A DNA stretch of 64,000 bases from JAHRAW01 sp965203265 (GTDB lineage: Bacteria > Pseudomonadota > Gammaproteobacteria > Arenicellales > Poriferihabitantaceae): positions 930,001 through 994,000 of the forward strand of contig CBDBBV010000002.1 in NCBI GenBank assembly GCA_965203265.1, written 5' to 3'. The notes under the pieces are model-generated. The model was not told the DNA's origin, did not search any database, and saw only the letters and a list, made by a program, of their open reading frames with translations. Within the stretch, counting starts at the first letter, position 1, and every line of letters starts with the position of its first letter. This document shows positions 42,325 to 51,490 of this stretch, in pieces. The position numbers were made by a program, and so were the translations under genes.

Positions 42325-42418
42325 GGCCGTGTGGGCCGTGCGGAGCCGCGCGGGGGCGGCGGAGTGATCGGGGGTCGGGGGGATTCGGCGGGTTGGCGGG
42401 GGTGCCCCGCTTTATCAG

Positions 42419-42853
42419 TCAGGAAAGCTGCTTCTCGCGGATTTCATCCAGCGTCTTGCAATCGATGCACAACACCGCGGTAGGCCGCGCCTCGAGCCGC
42501 TTGAGCCCGATTTCCTCGCCGCAATTGTTGCAGTAGCCGAAATCTCCGGACTCCAGACGGGCGATGGATTCGTCGATCTTCTTGATCAACTTGCGGTCGC
42601 GGTCGCGCCCGCGCAATTCCAATGCCATATCGGTCTCCTGACTGGCGCGATCGGTGGGATCCGGGTGGTTGGCGGTCTCGTCCTGCATGTGCACGACCGT
42701 TTTGGTTGTGTCGCTGCTGAGCTCGGCGCGCCAAGCGGTCAATATCGCCCGGAAGTGTTCCAACTGAGCCGGCTCCATGTATCCCTCGCCCCGCTTGCGC
42801 TTGTAGGGTTTGACGCCGTGAATCAACAGATCGGGTTTTCGCTTTGCAACCAT
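42419..42853 (-). CDS. dksA: RNA polymerase-binding transcription factor DksA
   Basis: Binds the secondary channel of RNA polymerase and acts with ppGpp on rRNA and amino-acid promoters. The 144-residue product has the coiled-coil tip acidic residues (DPTDRASQETD) and a complete four-cysteine zinc finger (CNNCGEEI...CIDCKTLDE). The ATG at 42853 (MVAKRKPDLL) is preferred to an upstream GTG/ATG option that adds a Pro/Asn-rich tail. It is convergent with aceK. RelA, its functional partner, is at 25.6 kb. Confidence 0.95.
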   Translation of the reverse strand: MVAKRKPDLLIHGVKPYKRKRGEGYMEPAQLEHFRAILTAWRAELSSDTTKTVVHMQDETANHPDPTDRASQETDMALELRGRDRDRKLIKKIDESIARLESGDFGYCNNCGEEIGLKRLEARPTAVLCIDCKTLDEIREKQLS

Positions 42854-42981
42854 CGGATAGCGGTTCGTGTTGGGTTGAGTTGGGTTGGATGGGATTCCGG
42901 CGGTGCCGCCGGCGGACAAAATTCAGGGGCAGTTTTATACCAAAAGGCGCATTCCGGCGCAATGCGGTACGCGACCGCGCC

Positions 42982-43779
42982 CTACCCCACATCGGTGCGG
43001 CGGCGGCGTGCTTCCACCGGGCTCATTTGCAGTGGGCGGTAAATTTCCACCCGATCGCCGTGCGCCAACGGCCAATCCAACGGCCGCTCGCTGCCGAAAA
43101 CTCCCACCGGCGTCCTCGCCAAATCGATCTCCGGAAAACGCCGCAGGATGGATGAGGCGCGAATCGCCTGCTCGATGGTCACCGGCGGGGGCAATTCCAC
43201 TCGCTCGACCACTTGGCGCGCGGGCAATGCATATACCACCTCCAAGATGATCGACGATGGCACGCGAGATTCCATGCCGGATTCGCGTTGCCCACTTTCC
43301 CCGCTGAGCGAACTCGACCGCCGCCCGCCTCCGCCGTACAGCCGATCAGCCCGCTGCACGAAGGAATCCACCAGCGAATCGGCGATGCGCGCGAACACCG
43401 GCCCGACGATTTTGCCCACCACCGCATTGGAAAAATCGAACCGCAGGTCGAGGGAAATTCGGCACCCGCCCCGAGACTGCGCCGGAGACTGCGCGAGCGG
43501 CGTGAACGCCCAGATTCCGGACAATTCGCTGAAGGGGCCGTCCACCAACTCCATCTCGATTTTTTCACCGGGCAGCAGCCGGTTGCGGGTGGTGAAGGAT
43601 TTGCGCACGCCGCGAAAGGCGATGCCCACCTGCGCGACCACCTCCCGCTCACTGCGCGCAAGCACTGCGGACGCGCTGCACCACGGCAGGAACAGCGGGT
43701 AGGACTCGATGTCGTCCACCAGCGAGAACATGTCCTCGACACTGTGCCGCACCAGCGCCGAGCGCGCGATGGTGTGCAT
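42982..43779 (-). CDS. RatA (START/coenzyme Q-binding) fused to RnfH-type ubiquitin-like domain
   Basis: One 265-residue frame joins two proteins normally encoded by neighbouring genes. Residues about 1-150 are a RatA/PasT START-like domain (MHTIARSALVRHSVEDMF...YPLFLPWC...FDFSNAVVGKIVG). After a Ser/Gly/Arg-rich linker (about 150-175), residues 176-265 are RnfH/PasI (IILEVVYALPARQ...FPEIDLARTPVGVFG...GDRVEIYRPL). RatA homologues bind ubiquinone or affect ribosome association; the role of RnfH is unclear. The start at 43779 has a GAGAGGA site seven bases ahead. An internal ATG at the junction lacks a ribosome site. It is divergent from smpB, the normal neighbour of ratA. Confidence 0.88.
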   Translation of the reverse strand: MHTIARSALVRHSVEDMFSLVDDIESYPLFLPWCSASAVLARSEREVVAQVGIAFRGVRKSFTTRNRLLPGEKIEMELVDGPFSELSGIWAFTPLAQSPAQSRGGCRISLDLRFDFSNAVVGKIVGPVFARIADSLVDSFVQRADRLYGGGGRRSSSLSGESGQRESGMESRVPSSIILEVVYALPARQVVERVELPPPVTIEQAIRASSILRRFPEIDLARTPVGVFGSERPLDWPLAHGDRVEIYRPLQMSPVEARRRRTDVG

Positions 43780-43845
43780 GGCCTGTATCCTCTCTATCCT
43801 ACGGAAAAAATCTGCGCGCGCCATTATACTGGAAGGCCGTTCAGC

Positions 43846-44343
43846 ATGGCCGAATACACGGCTGCTCAGGTCATGGCCACCCGCAAAAAGCAGGATTCCA
43901 ACAACACCATCGCGCGCAACCGCAAGGCTCGATTCGACTATTTCATCGAGCAGGAGTTCGAGGCCGGCGTCGCCCTGCAGGGCTGGGAAGTGAAGAGTTT
44001 GCGAGACGGGCGCGCCCAGTTGAAGGAAAGCTATGTGGCCATCGTGCGCGGCGAGCTATTCCTCATCGGCGCCCACTTCGCGCCGCTGGGATCGGCCTCG
44101 ACTCACATCCACCCGGATCCGGTTCGCAGCCGCAAACTGCTGCTGCACAAGAAGGAAATCAGCCGACTGATCGGCGCCCGAGAGCGGGAGGGCTACACCA
44201 TCGTGCCCCTCAGCCTCTACTGGAAACGCGGCAAGGTCAAGGCCACAATCGCTCTGGCGCGAGGGAAGAAGCAATACGACAAGCGCCACACCATCAAGCA
44301 GCGGGAATGGGAACGCGACCAGCGCCGCCTGTTCAAATCCTGA
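43846..44343 (+). CDS. smpB: SsrA-binding protein SmpB
   Basis: Escorts tmRNA to stalled ribosomes in trans-translation. The 165 residues include the OB core (NRKARFDYFIEQEFEAGVALQGWEVKSLRDGRAQL) and the basic C-terminal tail (KKQYDKRHTIKQREWERDQRRLF). The ATG at 43846 has a GGAAGG site nine bases ahead. An alternative ATG at 43873 would start closer to the conserved core. A TATACT box is at 43835-43840, partly overlapping that ribosome site. Its RNA partner ssrA starts 60 bases downstream. Confidence 0.97.
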   Translation: MAEYTAAQVMATRKKQDSNNTIARNRKARFDYFIEQEFEAGVALQGWEVKSLRDGRAQLKESYVAIVRGELFLIGAHFAPLGSASTHIHPDPVRSRKLLLHKKEISRLIGAREREGYTIVPLSLYWKRGKVKATIALARGKKQYDKRHTIKQREWERDQRRLFKS

Positions 44344-44386
44344 CCCCGCCACGCCCACCACCCCCCATAGCCCGCGCAGGTTCTGC

Positions 44387-44392
44387 TATACT
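44387..44392 (+). promoter_or_regulatory. -10 box (TATACT) of ssrA
   Basis: A near-consensus hexamer sits ten bases before the mature tmRNA 5' end. The -35 region is weak. Confidence 0.55.
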
Positions 44393-44402
44393 CCCCGCCC
44401 GT

Positions 44403-44758
44403 GGGGGTGACTGGCTTCGACGTCGGTCGCGAAACCATCGGAGCATGCCGAGGCGCAGACTACCTCGTTAATCCACCTGCAATTCAATAGTTGCCAACGA
44501 CGACAACTACGCACTAGCCGCCTAAACCGGCTAGTCCTTTCACCCGGTTCGCCTTCAGGCTGGGGCTGGAAAGGTCATCGAATGAAGGCTCGCGAGTCAG
44601 GCCGGTCCGTTGCCTGACAGCTAAAACCAATCGGACTCGCCAACGTGCGCGTCAGTCTGCCGACTTTCACGCTGGTTAACTCGAAGGCAGAACAAGCATG
44701 TAGCCGCCGATGCGCGTAGGACTTACGGACGCGGGTTCGATTCCCGCCACCTCCACCA
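44403..44758 (+). ncRNA. ssrA: Transfer-messenger RNA (tmRNA)
   Basis: A 356-base one-piece tmRNA. The 5' end GGGGGTG pairs with CACCTCC near the 3' end; the discriminator A and CCA are encoded. The T arm GGGTTCGATTCCC closes the tRNA-like part. The resume frame at 44493-44525 reads ANDDNYALAA and a TAA stop, close to the E. coli tag ANDENYALAA. It releases stalled ribosomes with SmpB. The 3' end of ssrA is a common integration target, and an unusual gene cluster follows it here. Confidence 0.97.
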
Positions 44759-44906
44759 AGTTTTGTAATAAGTAAGAGACATTTGCTGATATTTTGATTG
44801 GCGATGTTGCTGGCAAACATGCCGAGTTGGATCACGGAATTCACCGGGACAGTGGCTACCGATGGTTGACTCGCATTTTCTCGAAAATCGACGGAGGAGA
44901 TAGCGA

Positions 44907-47900
44907 TTGACCATTGACACCACAATCAAAGAAGGTCATATCCTTACCGGGTCGCAGTTCAACGAGCCGATGCGTGTGGAGACCGTTCGCCGGAATGGCC
45001 CGGACTCCATGTTGGCGGGCCTCGTCGGGCAACACACAGAGCGTTTTCGGAGGGTTACGCTGTCCACAGCCGACCTTGCCGAAATCGATGTATCAAACTC
45101 CACCCCTGCCTACGACGGGGACGGCCACCTGCTTCGGCTGGGCATCCAAGCCTACTCCCTCGGCATTGCCCACGAGTTCGACCCTTACTTTGGCCTTTCC
45201 ATATCCCGGGTAGACCCGCTGCCTCACCAGCTCGAGGCCGTCTACGATCATCTTCTGAAGCTTCCAAGCGTACGATTCTTGTTGGCTGACGACGCCGGGG
45301 CCGGCAAGACCATCATGGCCGGCCTACTCGTTCGCGAGCTCAATCTGCGGGGATTGGCCGAACGAATTCTGGTCGTGTGCCCTGCGAACTTGGCGTTCCA
45401 ATGGCAACGAGAACTCAAAGAGAAGTTCGATGAACAGTTTCTGGTGTTGAAGGGCAACAACATCCGGGAACAATTCGGTGTCAATCCGTGGCTTGCTCAA
45501 AAACGGGTCATTACGTCTCTAGACTTAGCTAAACGCGAAGACATCCTGCACGGATTGAGACAGGCGCATTGGGACTTGGTAATCGTCGACGAAGCCCACC
45601 GGATGTCGGCACGTGACGAAACTCACAAGAGTCAGCGTTACAAGCTAGGTGAACTGCTCCGCGACAACACCAACAACATGCTACTGCTCACTGCAACTCC
45701 GCATAAAGGCGATCCCAATAACTTCACCCTCTTCCTGCAACTCCTTGATCAGGATGTATATGCAGATGTGCGATCCATCCGTGAGGCGATGGAGTGCAGG
45801 CGTGCGCCCTTCTATCTTCGGCGCACCAAAGAAGCGATGGTATATTTCCCGGAACGGCAGACGGATGGAACTTGGGCCACCATGCCGGTATTCACCAAAC
45901 GAATTACCCACACCGCTGATTTTCAATTGGATGGAGATGAATTCGACCTATACACAAATGTAACCCGCTTCGTAAAACGGCAGAGTGCCCGAGCGGCGGC
46001 ACAGGGAGATGATCGACGTGCCCGCGCTGTTGGTTTCCTCGTGTCGATGTACCAACGGCGGCTTGCATCAAGTACATATGCAATGCGCCGCTCATTGGAA
46101 AATCGGGCAAAGCGGATGGAGGATGGCCTACAGAAAGCCCAACATCTGGCGAAGGGAGCACCACCCAACCTGCCCGACTGGGAAGATCTGGAAGAAATGG
46201 AGGACGTCGAGCGGGAAAAACTGGAACGGATGCTGGAGGCGATCACATTAGCTGAAAGCGCTGATGAAATTCGTAAGGAAATAACCGAATTGCGAGAACT
46301 TGCCGAACAAGCGAAAAAAGTAGAAGAATCGGGGGAAGAAGCCAAGCTCAGTCGCCTTCATGAAATCGTGCGGGAGCAGGGATTCTTCGACAATCCCGAC
46401 CAGCGCCTGCTTATATTCACTGAATTCAAGGATACCCTTGATTATCTGGTAGATAGGTTGAAGTCCCGAGGCTTCCGTGTGGGGAGCATCCACGGTAGCA
46501 TGAAATCGGGTTCACGAGACGAAGAGGGTTCCCGCCTCTACGCAGAGCAACAGTTTCGAGAAGGGGAAATTCAGGTTCTTGTCGCGACCGAAGCGGCTGG
46601 CGAGGGCATCAACCTCCAATGCTGCCATATCCTGTTCAATTACGATATTCCCTGGAACCCCAACCGTTTGGAACAACGTATGGGGCGCATCCACCGATAT
46701 GGGCAACGCTTTGATTGTCTCATCTTCAATTTCGTCGCCGCCAACACCATTGAAGGACGAGTGCTTCAGCGACTCCTGTCCAAACTCCAGGAGATTCGGG
46801 ATGCCTTGGACGACGACGCAGTGTTCAATGTGGTCGGTGAAGTCCTGCCGGCTGCCCATGTCGAACATGTCCTACGAGAATACTACGCAGGTCGTTTGGG
46901 TGACGCAGATTTGGAAGACCGGCTTCTGCGAAACGTGGACGAGGAGCAGTTTCGCGCTATCTGTAAAACAGCGTTGGAAGGGCTGGCATCCAAAAATATC
47001 AATCTGGCCATGCTGATCGAGCGCCGCGCACGTGCCCAAGAACGGCGCGTGGTGCCGGAGACCATAGCGCGTTTTCTATCTGAGAGCGCTGAGAGCGCAG
47101 CCCTCACCCTCAATCCGGTACGACAACTGCAGCATACCTTCGAACCGGGCCGGACACCAAGCATCTTGATGGAATATGGGCGCGACCCCCACCGAAATCT
47201 CCCTGAGGTTGGCCCCCGCTATCCCCGCATATCAACAGACCGTAACACGGCAGAAAAACACAACATCGAATGGGTTACGCCGGGCCACCCCCTGTTCGAG
47301 GCGCTCCGCCTCCATTGTTTGGAAATGAGCAGGAAGCCCTTCTCTACGGGCGCCTGTTTTCATTCTCTTGACCACGAGACCTCTGCGCGTCTCGATTTCT
47401 ATCGCGCCCGGGTCGTTGACGGCCTTGGTCAAGTCATTCACGAGCGGCTGTTCGCTGTGGAACTGTCCGATGAACATGCCCCCTGCCTCCGGGAGCCGGA
47501 GACACTCGGCAACCTGATTCCTGCCCCTGCCCCAGATGACCTACCTACCGTGGCCTCGTTTTCGGAAATGACCGAGTGGCTGAATGAGCATGCGCTCATC
47601 CCTTTTCTCGAAGAGGTGCGCACCGAGCGACTCGCAGAGGTAGACCGAATTGCCAAACACGTCAAGTTATCGTTGACCGAGGTGATTCAACGAATCGATC
47701 AGGAGATTGGGCGGGCTAGCGAAGATAGAGACAATCAACTTATCGGTGCCGAGGGGCGTCTTGCTCGGGCCGAAATCCGTCACGATGAAGCGACTGCACG
47801 CCGCAAGCGGCGGAAGATTGAACTTACCAAACAGCGGGCGCTCACACTTCAGGGTGTGGATCGATTGGCCAGCGTCCTGATCCTGCCCCATCCCGAAGTC

Positions 47901-48317
47901 AACACACCTGAGGTTACTCGTTTACGCCCCAACGCTGCGACCGAAATGACTGCCATGCAAGTGGTGATGAAGTACGAAACAGATCAGGGGCGTCAGGTTT
48001 GCGATGTGCATGAAAAAAATCTGGGCTATGACTTGACCAGCCTTAATCCGAAATCCGGAGAACTACGTTTGATAGAAGTAAAAGGCTTGGCCGCTAAGAC
48101 TGGGACAATCCTGCTCACGCCCAATGAGCGTCGGGTGGCAGAGGATCGCGGGGATTGCTACTGGCTTTATGTGGTTGCCAACTGTGCTGATGAGCCTGAA
48201 CTTCGAGAACCAATCGCAAATCCGGCTCGGTTTTCGTGGAACGAGGTGGAAAAGGTGCAGTACTACTGGTTAAAAGTAGACACCATGACTAAACCCATGC
48301 AGATTAAGGATGAATAA
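44907..48317 (+). CDS. SNF2-family helicase with C-terminal DUF3883-like domain (BrxHII/DrmD-like)
   Basis: A 1136-residue superfamily 2 ATPase, first gene of the five-gene defence-like cluster. Walker A reads DDAGAGKTIMAG (about residue 128), the DEAH box VIVDEAHRM (about 226), and motif VI RMGRIHRYGQ (about 591). Acidic coiled coils (about 410-485) lie between the two lobes. The end (about 1010-1115) holds a GELRLIEVKGLA element typical of DUF3883, a domain with a restriction-endonuclease-like fold. The start is TTG at 44907; a full GGAGGAG site seven bases ahead decides it. Similar helicases occur in BREX type 3 (BrxHII) and DISARM (DrmD). The 148-base gap after ssrA holds nothing else recognisable. 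Confidence 0.88.
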   Translation: MTIDTTIKEGHILTGSQFNEPMRVETVRRNGPDSMLAGLVGQHTERFRRVTLSTADLAEIDVSNSTPAYDGDGHLLRLGIQAYSLGIAHEFDPYFGLSISRVDPLPHQLEAVYDHLLKLPSVRFLLADDAGAGKTIMAGLLVRELNLRGLAERILVVCPANLAFQWQRELKEKFDEQFLVLKGNNIREQFGVNPWLAQKRVITSLDLAKREDILHGLRQAHWDLVIVDEAHRMSARDETHKSQRYKLGELLRDNTNNMLLLTATPHKGDPNNFTLFLQLLDQDVYADVRSIREAMECRRAPFYLRRTKEAMVYFPERQTDGTWATMPVFTKRITHTADFQLDGDEFDLYTNVTRFVKRQSARAAAQGDDRRARAVGFLVSMYQRRLASSTYAMRRSLENRAKRMEDGLQKAQHLAKGAPPNLPDWEDLEEMEDVEREKLERMLEAITLAESADEIRKEITELRELAEQAKKVEESGEEAKLSRLHEIVREQGFFDNPDQRLLIFTEFKDTLDYLVDRLKSRGFRVGSIHGSMKSGSRDEEGSRLYAEQQFREGEIQVLVATEAAGEGINLQCCHILFNYDIPWNPNRLEQRMGRIHRYGQRFDCLIFNFVAANTIEGRVLQRLLSKLQEIRDALDDDAVFNVVGEVLPAAHVEHVLREYYAGRLGDADLEDRLLRNVDEEQFRAICKTALEGLASKNINLAMLIERRARAQERRVVPETIARFLSESAESAALTLNPVRQLQHTFEPGRTPSILMEYGRDPHRNLPEVGPRYPRISTDRNTAEKHNIEWVTPGHPLFEALRLHCLEMSRKPFSTGACFHSLDHETSARLDFYRARVVDGLGQVIHERLFAVELSDEHAPCLREPETLGNLIPAPAPDDLPTVASFSEMTEWLNEHALIPFLEEVRTERLAEVDRIAKHVKLSLTEVIQRIDQEIGRASEDRDNQLIGAEGRLARAEIRHDEATARRKRRKIELTKQRALTLQGVDRLASVLILPHPEVNTPEVTRLRPNAATEMTAMQVVMKYETDQGRQVCDVHEKNLGYDLTSLNPKSGELRLIEVKGLAAKTGTILLTPNERRVAEDRGDCYWLYVVANCADEPELREPIANPARFSWNEVEKVQYYWLKVDTMTKPMQIKDE

Positions 48318-48512
48318 GGGAAACACGAGGTAGGCAGATAATCTTGAATCGTGCGAACAAATCAGAAAGATCGTTCGAGAAACGAAGGATGTTACCGGAC
48401 TCGACATAAGACTTTCAATAAAAGAGCACAGCCAAACATATTTGAATCGCGCTACCCAAGTTACCAAACGAATCCCTGATAACCATAAAACCCAACGGTG
48501 CAAAGCAGAACC

Positions 48513-51476
48513 ATGATCCCCAAAGATTGCAAACGTCTGGCTGAAATCGACTTCCCCATAGCAGAAGTCTCGAAACACGCGGCACGGGAGAAATCGATTC
48601 GCCGTGGGCATCCGTCCACATTACATCTGTGGTGGGCACGGCGGCCACTGGCATCGTCGCGAGCTGTGTTATTGGCGTTATTGCTACCAGACCCATGCGA
48701 CCGGAATTGTCCAGAGGAATTCAAAACGCGGGCACGCGAACTGCTTCCACAAACATCCGGGTCGGTGAGGAAAGGAGACTTGGCGTTGCGCGAGAAACTG
48801 ATGAAATTCATCGGCGACTTTGCCAACTGGGACAACGCTGCGAAAGCCACCTATCTGGATGTCGGCCGTGGACTCGTGCGTGCGGCGCACAATGAGGAAT
48901 CGCCACTGGTGGTAGACCCTTTCGCCGGCGGCGGCTCCATCCCTCTGGAAGCCCTCCGCCTCGGCTGCGAAACCTTCGCCAGCGACCTTAACCCTGTCGC
49001 TTGCCTCATCCTCAAAGTGACGCTGGAAGACATCCCTCGCCACAGACCGGGATTGGCCGAGGAACTGAACAAAGCTGGCACGGAAATCCAAAATCAAGCC
49101 GAGAAAAATCTGGCCGATCTCTACCCGAAAGACCCGGATGGCTCAAAGCCTATCGCTTACATCTGGGCACGCACTGTGCGTTGTGTGGCGCCCAACTGCG
49201 GCGCAGAGATACCCCTGATACCCTCCCTTTGGCTGTGCAAAATACCCAAGCGCAAGTGGGCGTTGCGCCCCAGGATAGTACAAAATGAAGGGGAAATACC
49301 CCGAGTGGAATTCGAGATATACAAACCACAGATCGAGGAAGAAGTAGACAGCGGTACCGTGTCCCGCGCCCGGGCTACCTGCCTTTGTTGCCGGGCGGTT
49401 CTACCCCCGGAACAAGTACGCCCTCAGCTTGTCGCTCAACGCGGCGGGACTGACACGATATTCGACGAACATGGCGATCGCACCGGCGGCGCGCGCATGA
49501 CGGCGGTGGTAATTCTCAAACCTGGCGAGAAGGAACGGCACTACCGCCTACCCACCGAAGCCGACTACGCAGCGGTATATTTGGCGCAAAAACGTGTCGC
49601 GAACATGTTGAGTGAATGGGAGTGCAATGGGAAACAGGGTATCTGCCCGGTACCGGATGAGCCTACACCTATTGGTGGAGGATCAGGAGCAGGGCGCGCC
49701 TTCAGTGTTCATAAATATGGTATGGTTCAGTGGAATCACCTGTTCACAGCGCGGCAAAAGATAGCGTTGATGGTAGTGTCCAATTTGATCAAGTGTTCGC
49801 ACTTCGACGGTACAGTAAGGTCGCTATTGGCATTCGCACTAAACGCATATTCTAGAGCATGCAACGGCAACGCTCGATTACGACCTAACTCATCGGTTGC
49901 ACCTTCCTTTGGCATGCAAACCTTGCCGATAACATGGTCTTTCCCAGAAACCGTTCTGTCTGGTGGTAACTCTGCACACCTAGATGGTGTGCTATCCAAT
50001 TTTAAAAAAATTATTGAGATTCTTCCGCAAGTTTCCGTTGGCCAATTTGAACAAGCCGACGCAACACACCATCCTCTTCATGATCAAGCTGCCCACGTTT
50101 GGTTCACGGACCCACCGTACTATGACGCTATCCCATATGCTGACCTTTCGGATTTTTTCTTGGTCTGGCTCAAACGAACACTGCCCGACCTTTCGTTCCT
50201 ACGGGACCCACTTGATCTAAGAAATCAACTTTCACCGAAGAATCGTGAAATTGTTCAGGACGAAACAAAAAAAGACGGCGGCCGGAAAAAGAATCGTGCA
50301 TGGTTTGAAGAAAATATGGCTGATGCATTTTCCGAAGGCCGTCGTATTCTGAGCGAAGACGGCGTGGGATCGGTAGTCTTTGCACACAAAACTACTGAAG
50401 GCTGGGAGGCGCTACTTTCAGGTATGATTCAAGGGGGTTGGACTATCACCGGATCATGGCCCATTGCAACGGAAGCGACCTCGCGAATCAGAGCAAGAGA
50501 GTCCGCAGCCCTAGCCACCAGCGTCCACCTCATCTGCCGCCCACGACCTGATGACGCGCCGGTTGGCGAGTGGGCAGATGTCCTTCGTGAACTTCCGAAT
50601 CGGGTTGCCGACTGGATGCAACGACTTCAGGGCGAGGGTATCCGCGGCGCGGACTTGGTGTTTGCCTGTGTCGGGCCTGCTCTGGAAATCTACAGCCGCT
50701 ACCGTTCGGTGGAAACAGCGGAGGGCCGGGAAATCGGCTTGCCGGAGTATCTCGAAAAAGTGTGGGAGGTGGTAGGTCGTGAAGCCCTTGAACAAGTTTT
50801 AGGCACGGCAGAGGCTCAGGCGCGTAACGGCGCAGCCGGCGCATTGGAAGAGGACGCTCGGCTGACCGCCCTGTTCCTGTGGACCCTGCAAAGCACCGGC
50901 AACGGCGGGGTGAATCAGGTAAAAGAGACGGACGAGAAATATGAAACACCCCGCCGCCGAATCTCAGGGTACAGCCTGCCTTTCGATGTGGCCCGTCGCT
51001 TTGCCCAGCCCCTCGGCATTCATCTGAATGAATGGGAATCACGCATAATCGAAATCGAGAAGGGTGTGGTGCGGCTTAGGTCGGTTAACGAGCGAAGCAA
51101 GGAACTTTTCGGCGAATTTGGGGCCGGCGCTCTGGCCGACGAAATCGAAACCAACCCAACGGCATCCGTTCAACTCAGCTTATTCCCCGATGATCCACCT
51201 ACTGTTCGGGGCAGGACACGGCGGCGTGGCCATTTTTCCGGGCAGGTTGCCGGCGATCTGAACACCCCAACGGAAGCAACAACCCTGGATCGGGTACATG
51301 CCGCCATGCTATTCCAAGCATCGGGCCGCACCGAAGCCCTACGCAGTCTGCTGCGCGCCGAGCAGGAACGCGGCCCCGGCTTCCTACGCCTTGCCAATGC
51401 CCTCACCGCACTCTATACTCCCGGCAGCGATGAAAAACGCCTGCTGGACGCAATGCTACTGGCTGTGCCGAGATGA
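48513..51476 (+). CDS. DUF1156/COG1743 adenine-specific DNA methylase with zinc ribbon (PglXI-like)
   Basis: A 987-residue DNA methyltransferase. The N-terminal DUF1156 block is clear (RLAEIDFPIAEVSKHAAREKSIRRGHPSTLHLWWARRPLA). SAM motif I is VDPFAGGGSIPLEALRLG (about residues 133-150), and the catalytic DPPY lies in WFTDPPYYDAIPYADLSDFF (about 530). Cysteine pairs (CVAPNC and CLCC, about 220-295) suggest an inserted zinc ribbon. The ATG at 48513 is used; a GTG five codons earlier is possible. The 195-base gap from the helicase is AT-richer and holds no other gene, so a second promoter may lie there. In BREX type 3 this family marks self DNA. Sequence specificity is unknown. Confidence 0.88.
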   Translation: MIPKDCKRLAEIDFPIAEVSKHAAREKSIRRGHPSTLHLWWARRPLASSRAVLLALLLPDPCDRNCPEEFKTRARELLPQTSGSVRKGDLALREKLMKFIGDFANWDNAAKATYLDVGRGLVRAAHNEESPLVVDPFAGGGSIPLEALRLGCETFASDLNPVACLILKVTLEDIPRHRPGLAEELNKAGTEIQNQAEKNLADLYPKDPDGSKPIAYIWARTVRCVAPNCGAEIPLIPSLWLCKIPKRKWALRPRIVQNEGEIPRVEFEIYKPQIEEEVDSGTVSRARATCLCCRAVLPPEQVRPQLVAQRGGTDTIFDEHGDRTGGARMTAVVILKPGEKERHYRLPTEADYAAVYLAQKRVANMLSEWECNGKQGICPVPDEPTPIGGGSGAGRAFSVHKYGMVQWNHLFTARQKIALMVVSNLIKCSHFDGTVRSLLAFALNAYSRACNGNARLRPNSSVAPSFGMQTLPITWSFPETVLSGGNSAHLDGVLSNFKKIIEILPQVSVGQFEQADATHHPLHDQAAHVWFTDPPYYDAIPYADLSDFFLVWLKRTLPDLSFLRDPLDLRNQLSPKNREIVQDETKKDGGRKKNRAWFEENMADAFSEGRRILSEDGVGSVVFAHKTTEGWEALLSGMIQGGWTITGSWPIATEATSRIRARESAALATSVHLICRPRPDDAPVGEWADVLRELPNRVADWMQRLQGEGIRGADLVFACVGPALEIYSRYRSVETAEGREIGLPEYLEKVWEVVGREALEQVLGTAEAQARNGAAGALEEDARLTALFLWTLQSTGNGGVNQVKETDEKYETPRRRISGYSLPFDVARRFAQPLGIHLNEWESRIIEIEKGVVRLRSVNERSKELFGEFGAGALADEIETNPTASVQLSLFPDDPPTVRGRTRRRGHFSGQVAGDLNTPTEATTLDRVHAAMLFQASGRTEALRSLLRAEQERGPGFLRLANALTALYTPGSDEKRLLDAMLLAVPR

Positions 51477-51490
51477 ATAGGTGAACTATT

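Noticed and set aside
44575..44925. Minus-strand ORF overlapping ssrA, with a GGGGNRTRVRKSYAHRR-like translation
   Set aside because: It is the antisense of tmRNA, a well-known false protein; no ribosome site or domain.
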